NCBI GenBank assembly: GCA_030248195.1
Contig: JASAND010013292.1
Location: 1-64,000 of the forward strand
DNA from: Trissonchulus latispiculum
Lineage: Eukaryota; Nematoda; Enoplea; Enoplida; Ironidae
DNA length: 64,000 nt
Direction of reading: 5' to 3'
In this document: in pieces, positions 1-10,600 of the stretch
Position numbering within the stretch: position 1 is the stretch's first letter
Layout: each line of letters starts with the position of its first letter
Position numbers and translations under genes: made by a program
The notes under the pieces: generated by a model
Told to the model about the DNA's origin: nothing
Databases searched by the model: none
The model's input: the letters and a program-made list of their open reading frames with translations, nothing else

Positions 1-257
1 ATACGTATTCTATAATACGGATTTATATAGTTTCATTCTGGTAAAGGAGGAAATCTTCAATAGCTTTATTTCTTTTCAAAGTCTTCATTAATTTCAACAC
101 CAAATATATAGTAAAATTTAAGATCGAATGTGAAAAAAATGAAATTTCTAGATATGAAGTGTAAAATTGTGAAAGTGTGAATTTCGTTTGTTTTGGGTTA
201 TTGATATCTTTGTACAATAATTGACTGTATTCATGTGTTGATGACGAACTGCAACCT
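1..257. other. No gene seen
   Basis: AT-rich DNA upstream of the LINE relic. The minus-strand open frame here has low-complexity composition, no splice signals and no family resemblance, so it is not called. Confidence 0.5.
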
Positions 258-1135
258 CTGACACTATTCCTAGAAAGAAACGCTGTGGTGCTTCTTGGCG
301 GGGACTTCAATGCCTACTGTGGCACTATTCCGGTGGCTTGGAGCGTGCGCCGGGATTCTACAAACGATAATGGTCTGAGATAATGAAGCTTTGCCTCGTT
401 CAACAATTTGATTGTGGGAAACTCACTCTTCAGTCATAGGGGATCCCATAAAATTACGCGCCACTCAAAGCTGGAAACTGTGCAAAAGTTTTGGACGTTT
501 TAGTGTCCCGTCGCTTCAGGTATAGTATCGAAGACGTTAAGGTGAACTGCGCGGCCACTATTGGTTCCGATCATTCGGTGGTTGGAGTCCGCATCCGACT
601 GCACCTAAGGGTGAATCAGCAGTTTCCCAGTGAATCAGCAAAGGATCGACGCTACCAAATGTGAGCCGACAATCAGGACCAACTTCCAGTTGGCAGTTTC
701 TAACCGTCGTGCTGCTCTTGAGGCACTTAACGATTCAGTAGAAGCAGACTGGGAAACGTTGAAACGTTTAAGTCCTGCATCACCCAAGCTGCTACACTGT
801 CTTGTCCCCAAGGTCAACGTTCTAACCACCGATGGATTTCCAGCGAAACTCTGCAATTAGTGGAACAGCGAAGAGGCAGAAGTAACAACAACTGCGTAAG
901 GAATAGGCTTAACAGAGCATTAAGATTAGTCTGCGGAACGATGAAGAAGCTTGTTGGACAAAGGAGTGTGAGAAGTTTGAGCAGACAGCTAGACGAGGAG
1001 ACCAGCGGACACTTTTCCGCACCATTGAAGCCATGACAGGTCCCTCTATCCGTCGTGTTGTTGCTGGCACACTTAAAGACGGACATAGAAATGTTGGAAG
1101 TTTCGCAAATAAAATCCGATCGAAAAAAGTTTGGT
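258..1135 (+). pseudogene. Decayed LINE endonuclease and linker
   Basis: Forward translation shows broken pieces of a non-LTR retrotransposon ORF2. LLGGDFNA near 290-312 matches the catalytic GDFN motif of APE-type endonucleases, and GSDHSVVGVRIRLH near 566-606 matches the SDH motif at the domain end. Downstream, at about 830-1100, a frame reading SSETLQLVEQRRG then RNRLNRALRLV resembles the basic linker before reverse transcriptase in many LINEs. Stops and frame changes separate the pieces, and no reverse transcriptase follows. It is a dead 5' fragment, probably in an intron or upstream of the coiled-coil gene. The LINE clade cannot be named from this. Confidence 0.75.
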
Positions 1136-1599
1136 AAGTATGGAACGGGAGTGACCCTCTACATATGGTGCAAATTTTATGCTGATAGCCCTTATGTAGC
1201 GTGACTAATAAAACTTTTTTAGGGAGGCTTTGCCAAAAATGGCGAATTTTCGAAATTTTTCCGGGGTCGCCGGAGATTTTTTCGTAAAAATGGCTATTTT
1301 ATGCTTAACTCCTGGCATTTTTGAGAATGTTTTGCCTTTCTACATGTACCTTGAGCACTTTGTATTTCGTTTTGCATGGAAAATGCAAAAACGTTTCAAA
1401 ATCTGAATTTTGGCTTCAAATCGGCATTTTGAGATAAAACTGTGGTGGCGGTTACCCCGACCCCACCCCGCCCCTAGTTTTCTACGGCCTCACAGAATTG
1501 TGCTATTCTGTTAGGAATGGTGGAATAAACTATTGCGCAGTTGATCTTCCATTAATTATTGCTGGTCTTTTAAATCGTGTTTTGTTTTGTTGATTTCAG

Positions 1600-1695
1600 C
1601 TACAGTCTGTGTCGAGTTATTTGGCTGACATTGAGTCAACGTTGTTTAGCATCGGTAGCCCACCGGAAGCATTGTTGTCATCATCGTCTCGTAAG
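1600..1695 (+). CDS. Coiled-coil gene, internal exon (32 codons)
   Basis: Acceptor TTGATTTCAG precedes an open frame LQSVSSYLADIESTLFS and onward. Two donors are possible: AAG|GTTAGA after 1695 (phase 0) or the better-looking TCTC|GTAAGG after 1690. I chose 1695 because it keeps phase 0 with the next exon and gives the more protein-like frame. A TA-flanked transposon begins only 13 bp downstream. Confidence 0.6.
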
Positions 1696-4600
1696 GTTAG
1701 AGATTATAGCGCGGCGGCAAATATAAAACCAAATTTTCGAATTTTGGCTGTAACTTTTTATTAAGCGACAAATCGAAAATCTAACGATAACTACCATGAG
1801 GCCTTGCGAAGAGCTTCAAAATGAGCCATAAAACATCTCTCTAGCACTTACGGTTGGTGAGAAATTTTCGACCAAACCGATGTGGGGAAACCCAATGCGG
1901 GGAAAAACCCTGCCGAATTTTTTGCTGGAAGCATGCCAGAATAGTTTTGACTATACCATTCGAAAGAGCGGGTCATTTTAGTATACATCTGCATCATAAA
2001 TATCAATATTTTGCAAAAATTCATGTCAAATTGACTTTTGAAAATTTTGCATGTTTAAGCACGTAAACATATTCAAATTTTGGAAATTTTTGAAATGCAG
2101 TTAAGCATCCTATCACATAGAAAACGTGTTTTTATTGCATTTAAAGCCAAACCCGACCTATTTTAGTGAAAAATTGGCGATTTTTGACGAAATTGAAAGA
2201 TTTGGCTTGAAATGGCACCATGTCAGATTTTGGCCTCCTGGACCACACATAAATTTGGGTTTTTCCCGCCGAGTCTAGGTCACCCCCAGGTGATCGCACC
2301 ACAGGCAGCAGAGCCAAATTGCACTCACCATCGTGAAGTTCGAGACATACCCTTTGTGAAACTGTAATCCGTTTTGGGCTAGGTCTTTCCAGTAGTTCAG
2401 GGTGACCCTCCCAAAGTTGACCCTGTCTAACCTCCATGTTGGGACCAAAATTTTCAAAGTCACAAAAAATTTGCTGAGAGACGCGGGAGCTACAACAATA
2501 AACCGTCTAGGGTAGTTTTAGACGCTCTTTAAGATAGGCTATTAAAATCCGATCTACCTTATATGGGTGACTCCCTCTGGCGTTGGGTTTTTTCCCGCAT
2601 ATCGGGCTGGGTTTTTTCCTGCCGCGCTATATATTGCAATATATTTTTATCGACTAGTTTTTATTCATTTCTTTGGTAAGATTTTTCGTTTGACCAGCGA
2701 TTCGACAGTCGACCAATGCCATGGGCCCGACTAGTTGGACTAGTTGGAAATAATGGTAGTCTAAATGTGATTTTAAGGTTCTGGTATCGCTTTGAGTCAT
2801 TATAAGCCTAAAGCGATTATGGGGTCCAAAAATGGCTGTTTTCGAGAAAATCTGGTTTTTCAAATTACTTCCAAATCTTTCTGACAATTTTGGTGTATTT
2901 ATACTTGTATATATACTTACAAGTAACAAAAATGCTCCGCACAAAAGAGGATAATATGTGTGTGTTGGCTGTATCGTATATATATCCTTTAAATTCCGGT
3001 TGAAGAAGTAAAGACAAAAGTTTCATGGGCACGTGACGTTATTTGGCACAGCAAATATTGGTGGATGGTTCCATGACAAAAGTTGCTCAGCTCGCTTAGG
3101 GCTTTCATTTGGTACCAAATTTGACCACTTTTGAAAACATTCATTTTTGACCGAAAATCGCCTAAGTCCCCACCCCACCCCACTACAGCACTCTACAGCC
3201 ACTTTGAGCATGCAGTTCTAATGTTGCTCAGCTCGCTCAGCGCTTTCATTTGGTACCTAAGTCCCCACCCACCCCGTTTCCTAAGTCCCCACCCACCCCA
3301 CCACAGCACTCTACAACCACTTTGAGCATGCAGTTCTATGACAAAAGTTGCTCAGCCCGCTTAGGGCTTTCATTTGGTACCAAATTTGACCACTTTTGAA
3401 AACTTTCATTTTTGACCGAAAATCGCCTAAGTCCCCACCCCACCCCACCACAGCACTCTACAGCCACTTTGAGCATGCAGTTCTATGACAAAAGTTGCTC
3501 AGCTCGCTTAGGGCTTTCATTTGGTACCAAATTTGACCACTTTTGAAAACTTTCATTTTTGACCGAAAATCGCCTAAGTCCCCACCCCACCCCACCACAG
3601 CACTCTACAGCCACTTTGAGCATGCAGTTCTATGACAAAAGTTGCTCCGCTCGCTTAGGGCTTTCATTTGGTACCAAATTTGACCACTTTTGAAAAATTT
3701 TATTTTCGACCACTTGACCCCCCACCCGACTGACCCTTCAAACGGCAAAGTGGAACCAGTCCAGCAAAATAGGTACGTCGGACGGCAAAACGGATACCGG
3801 GAATGAGCTGGGCACACCAGAAAACCCCTATAGACAAAGTTTTGAGAGGCCAGGTAAAGCCTACTATGGACCTCCAGGAAGCAGTTTCCGACTTGACCCT
3901 CCCGACGGCAAAGTGGAACCAGCCCAGCAAGATGGGTGGGTCTGACGGTAAAACTGACTACGGGAATCGATTCTCCGTGCCAGAAAACCATTGTATGGAA
4001 GATTTGAGCGTTCAAAGTTAAATAGATAGCGAGAAATTTCGATTTTTCATTTTTCGAATTTTCGCCATCTTTGACGGGCCACTGTGGTCGCTAGGGAAGT
4101 GATAGAGAAACGCAACCTGGACCGTTAGTTAGTTCAATATATGTAATTTCTGAATATAAAAAGAAATCAGCTCCAGCTCGTAACGTTCGACCTGAGCGAC
4201 GACCACAAAAATGGTCACTTTTCGCTATGAGCCGACTTTGCGGCGCCACTGCGGCGCTGTGGCGCAGCTGCGGCGCAAAAAAAGTTGTGATTCTTAAATT
4301 CTTTAGAGGGTACTACTAGACCCTATAGCCCTTTAGGTTGGCCCACCGCTGCAGGTCACGTGAAAGCGGCGAACATTATGTACAATACAACCATCAAATA
4401 GGAGAAACCGGAAAAAAAACATCGCCGCCATAACCGGTCCGGGGCGCAACTTTTTAACGGTAAGTGATACGGGGCTGAAACTTCACACACATACTAAACT
4501 CGATGTGCCCTACAATTTGCGCATGAAATCTGCGCAGGATCTGCGCAGGATTTTGCGCAGCTTCTGCGCAGCTTATTTTATACTGTCTCCAGCCACTTTT

Positions 4601-7600
4601 CACACATATTATAGGGGTCGCTGCCGCGACCCCTATGATATATACTTCATCGACACACAGTATCATTGCACATTTCCTGAATGCCTAAGCCGGAGTTAGT
4701 TACTTTAAGGTGCTGGTTCGGGTTCGTGTAGTTTTTTGGCTTTAAAAGCGCAATTGTTGTTGAAATTTATTCAAATTTGCTACAATTACATTATTTACCC
4801 TATAAAACATGTTAGAAAAGTCGCGGCTTGAAAATTTGAGTTTTGGAGAAATTAGCTTTATTCCGCCATAACTTGCACTGTGACCACCCTACATGGATGA
4901 ACTTATAGTCATTCGAATCCTCTCACGAAGACCTACAATTTTGCTCTTGAGAGTTTTCTTCGCTTCCATAAGGTTTAAGAGATAACAGCGAAAATTGATT
5001 TTCGATGTCCAAAACCGGCCATTTTTCGAAAAACCAAATATTGCAAGATTTCGACAGCTTCAACAGCGCTGATCCCTCGGTCAAGTATTGTCCATATTTG
5101 TGGTCCTAAAGGACATCTTACGCCCAAAGGAGAGTTCTCTGCTGTATCTTTGCCGGCGCACAGCAGAAATTTTGAAAATCGCAACTAGATTGTTTTGAAA
5201 ACGGATTTCTCTCAACTCATGCAATCAATTAAAAAACGGCTTTACACACGTATTTTTGAGAGAATTGCCTAGGGCTATTTTTCATGGTTTTGCATTTTGA
5301 CTTTCAGTTCGAGAGAAATAAGCGTCCAAACTTGGAAATTTTGACGAAAATGTGACAAAATTTACGTTTCTCTCGAAATATTGACTGCTTGAATGCTTCT
5401 TCACTCGTTAAACAATTTCAGAAAAAATAGCCCTCTGGAAGACGTTTCTTTTGAAGCCTGAACTGGTCGCTTTTCATTAGCTTTCCCACACTTCGAGAAA
5501 TCCATCTTCAAAAATTGTTTTCATGTTATTGCAATTTGTTGTTCAAATATCACGTTGTTCTAGCCGAACAGTTGAAATGAGAGCTATACTGTACCTAGTT
5601 CTAACAAGCACATTCTAAGCTTTAAAATGATATAAAAATTATTGTTGAACTCCAAAAATTGAGCAAATTACAGTCTTTCAAGATTTGCTACAAATACCCA
5701 AACCAGCACCTTAAGCGGGAGATTTGGCTGAAAAACCGTTTCTGCTGAGTGACGTTTTCCTAAGTTTGGGATAATTTTTTGCTAATTTTGCTAGTTTCGT
5801 AAACTCATGTGAGAATGCACTAATTATAACCTTCAAAACCATGTATTATAGCGGAGCGCGAGAGCGCTCCCCTATAATATGGGTGTAAAAGGCTCAGTGC
5901 GGCCCTTGGAGACCCGTTCGAGCTCCGTGCCAGCTAAATACTCAACGAAACTGGACAATTTTGGTATCGTTGGAATCTACACGACGAGTACTACAAGTCG
6001 CAAAAAAGTTTTGGTCAAAATTTCCAACTTTGAAAATTTTCGCTTCCGGGCAAGTTAGGTCCGTTTGTTTTTTTTCCGTGTAAGTCACGCTTGGAAAAAT
6101 GCAATTTTCTGTCGCAGTGTTAGAACGATCTGGGCATTTTCAGCAGGTGAAGTTTGGTTTTTCTGAACGTATATACCCCGAAAGTGAACCTTTTTGATAT
6201 TTTTTCGCTGCCCGGCCCGGCCGGCCACCTGTACGGCCGGCCAAAAGTGGACTTGGCGCTAAAATGGCCAATTTTTTGTCAAAGCTACAGGACTCAGGGA
6301 AGACGCTAGAGAGACGTGGTTTGTTGCATAAGGATCTACGGAACGGTTTATATGTCCTAACGAGGGCGATTTTTGATATCTGGCCAGGATCGTTAGACTT
6401 ACTGTAAACGGCTGAACATATGAAACTTGGCGAAAATCATGTCTGTAGTAAGGGGGAACTGTAGCTATGTTAGTTGGTGCACTCTCTAGCTTCCACTGTG
6501 CTGTATGTGCTGCCCTAAACACAGCACGACCTATAACAAGTCTAACTCACAAGCTGAACGATGTGGGAATTTTCAGCCGGTGAAGTTTGGTTTTTCTGAG
6601 AGTAGTATTTGTGTTAACGTACCTTTTGGACAATTTTCCGCTGCCCGGCCCGGCCGGCCACCTGTGCGGCCGGCCAAAGGTGGCCTGACCGCTAAGTTGG
6701 CCAAAAAAGGCCAATTTTGTGTCACGGCTACAGGGCTCAGGGGACAAGCTAGAGAGATGCGGCTTGTTGCATAAGAAACTTTGGGATGGGTAGCGTGTCA
6801 TAACGAGGGCGATTTTTGATATCTGGCCAGGATCGTTCTGGCGGCCGGCCCAAAGTTGGTCCGGCCAAATAGCCATTTTCGGAAAATGTCCCAACTCTAC
6901 AGGAAATAGTCAAAAATAGGCCTAAATATGCTGTTTTGGGCCATATAGTGCGACGCATATAAGGGTTATCGGGGTCGCTGAAAACGATGAGCATAGTCGC
7001 AGCGCTGTGCGGTGCTGCTATCGTGCTGTACTGTTATGCAGCAACCGTAGCACGCTGTCTGTAAACTTACTGTAAACGGCTAAACATATGAAACTTGGTA
7101 AAAAGTATGTCTGTAGTAAGGAGGAACTGTAGCTATGTTAGTTGGTGGACTCTCTAGCTTCCACCGTGCTGTATGTGCTGTCCTAAGACACAGCACCGTC
7201 GATAACAAGTTATTCATTTGTCACTGGCATTTGAAATTCGGCATACAGATTGTTTAGGACATGACAAACTATTATAGATACGTTTTGTATACTTATTACG
7301 ATGTTACTATGTGGTTGCGCTGTAGTGGAGTGCTGCAGAAGTACAGCACGGCCTGTAACTAACTACAGTTAAGTTGCAATCACCCGAAATTTTGCACACA
7401 AGTGCAGCACAGCATTGCAAATCGTGCCGTATGAGTTTCCTTCACCGACAGTAAAGTTTGCATGTGATTGCGCTACAGTAGAGTGCTGCTGAAGTGCAGC
7501 ACGGCCTATCACTAGCAAGAGACAAAGAGCAATCGCCTGAAACTTTGTATACAAGTAGTTTGGTTGCGCTGCAGTAGAGTGCTATATGCTATATACAGTA

Positions 7601-10600
7601 ACTAAAACTATTGCAGCCATGGGTACTGGATGTTGGATTTCTGTCAAAATAGAGAAAAAGGAAGAAATTGGAACTTTTCAAGCTTCTTTGTTCTGTACTT
7701 TCGGTTAACGATTAATGATTGGCGGAATTTTTAAAGTTTCTTTCAGACAGCTTTAACGTTTTTGCTTTTTACTGAGAACCTTAAAAATGAAATAGGACAA
7801 GAATAAAAATGCTCCGGTGGAGCATGAAAAATGCAATATGGGTGACATTAGGTTGTAAATAGACAGAGGACTAGGTTTTAAAACGTTAATATGGGAGGGG
7901 CAGGTTGTAAATGCCAGGAGGACTAGGTTAAAAGCGCACTAATATGGACCAGCTTCGCTGAACAACCCATATTCGCGGTCACTCATGCTCCACTCCACAT
8001 GACACACGAGTAAGATCCTGCATTCTTCAACTTTCAAAGCAAGCGGTACGATTTTGAAATATTAAAGCTTATTCCAAATAAACAATGCAGTTCTGGTAGA
8101 AAGGTGTTCAAGGTGTTTTTTCTGCAGTGTCAGCGCAGAATCTTGTATTAAGTTGATGCGAAAAGCAGTTGACATTATGTACGTGTATTATTAAGTTGTA
8201 TAATAAAGGAGCACGACCACATATAGTTGCAGGCCGTGCTGACATATCGTACAATTTTTCGAAATATCAACAGCAAGCATCAGCCGATAGAAACTCTAGA
8301 CAGTTTTCGCGAATATGGGTTGTTCAGCGAAGCTGGTCCATATTAGTGCGCTTTTAACCTAGTCCTCCTGGCATTTACAACCTGCCCCTCCCATATTAAC
8401 GTTTTAAAACCTAGTCCTCTGTCTATTTACAACCTAATGTCACCCATATTGCATTTTTCATGCTCCACCGGAGCATTTTTATTCTTGTATATACAACTCT
8501 CAAATTGCGAAAGTTATAGTTTTTCAAAAAAATTTCAAAATTTTCATATTTTCAATTTTCAAAAAAGTTTTTCAAAAAATCTCACTCACTGTAGTTAGAA
8601 GACATTTATTCAAATGCGTAGTTAACGTTTAGTTCTTAGAAATTCTTTTACTAAGACTAATCACTTGATATTATATTATATCTAGTGATGGGCGCTAGAC
8701 ATCCGGATAGCATCCGATTTGAGAAAAATATTTGGATATCCGTTTACATATGAGACTTTAAGTTTTAGCTTGGCTTGTTAAATCGCAGCGCACCGAAACA
8801 TCCACGAAAAATTGAAATTTTAGCTGTGACATCGAAAACTGTTTTGAAACTACGTAAGTTTAAAATTGGTGGATAAACGAATATCCGTTAACGCAGAATA
8901 TGCGGGTATTTTCCGAATATCCGTTAACCCAAAAATGCGGGTATTCGGATGTGAAAAATATTCTTTGCCCATCACTAATTATATTGTCTTTCTCTCTATA
9001 AAAATAGTTTAAAACTTTTTCATACAGCTATCGCTATATAATATAAAGTGATTTTTAGAAACATTCCAGGATAAATTTAAAGTTTAGCTGTATTGCCGCC
9101 CATTGCCATATTCTGGGTACGTGCATGAGTGGAAGCACCAATCCTTACTCTGTTTTAGGTCAATACTAAGCGACTAAGTGATGGTGGCGTTGTGGCAACT
9201 ACGTCCTCTGCCAGCGACAGCTTAGACAACCCTCAGGATGATGCTATGGTTCGACCGATTGTTGAAATTCCTAAGTTGGACTTCAACGGACTCTGTTCTG
9301 AGGACAGCTATTCGTCTGATCCTCCAACTATCCTGGCCCTGGCAGAGCCCGCATGGGATCAACAGATGAAAGAAAGTGAACGTGATTCGGTATGCACCGA
9401 GTTAATCTTTTTCTGGTTCTTGTAGAATCCGAAATCACCGCCTGCTGGGACTTTCTGTCGGGGGTTGCTGGCTTAAATTCTCAAAAATTCTCTGCCTCCC
9501 ACCGGTTTTAATGTGAAGTCCTTTTAAAATTTGTTTGTTTCTGGAAGGTTAATAGGAAAGCCGCAAAATGTGAGTAGGGGATTGGCTTGGGGAATCCTGA
9601 TTGTGAAAGTGGCTCCCTTAAACCTTCCACTAGAAATCCATATCTTTACATAAATGTCGCAAGGGTGTCATTCTTTCCTTGTATTGTGAGATGAGTGGTG
9701 AGTTTTATTTTTCACTAAAATTTAAATTTGCCTGTTTTGTTTCATTAGTCAAAATTTTGTTACAGAAAATACAACACCTGGAGGAACAAATACAAAGTTT
9801 GCATCAGGCTCTGGAACAGAAAAATGATTCAATCACCAAGCTGTTTCATGAAATTCAGCTGCTGAAGCAAAGATTGCCCTACAGTTCCTCGCCTGCAAGA
9901 CAAAAGGTATTCAGATGCCGGTTCCATAAGTTTACGGGTACTAGACTCGACAACTAGACTCGTGCGAGTTGTCGAGTCTATGTAGTGCCTCAAGTGTACC
10001 ATAAAAACTTCCTAACCAAAAGTGACAGCTAGCACTGGATTTGTGAGTCTAGCTGCTTGAGTGTTTGAACATTTGCAGATTAATCGGGTTCGATAAAACT
10101 TCAATCTTCCCTTGCTAGTACGCTACTAGCATCCGTCAAGTTCTCGTTGATTTTGACTGGAATTCTCAAATAACTTTTTCAGTTTTCATCGATACCGACT
10201 AACATTCGAGAAGCGTATTATCTCAAACTTTTCTTGGGTGCCTGCAAAGCTTGAGAAGCTTCATATTGATTCCAATTTTTTGCAATTTTTTGATTGTTTA
10301 CGGTTATTTTCTTGTGAGCTCGCACTCGCAGTCCTAGTACTTGCAGTAGCGCTGCTAGCTCGACGAGTTACCGTACTAGCTTAGCTAATTTAATCGAGTT
10401 CAGCCAAAAGTTTTATGGTACATCTTACTCGACGACTAGCATTATCATTGCGAGTTCTCGCTTGCTAGTACCAGCATGCGAGTAATAGTTTTTTGAAATC
10501 AGCCCCTTTTGTTTTCGGGTTGACGATAGAGCTGGGGCCGGTTCCACTAGAACCGGTTGGAACCGGAACCGGAACCGGTAGAATTTGGAACCGGCCGGTT

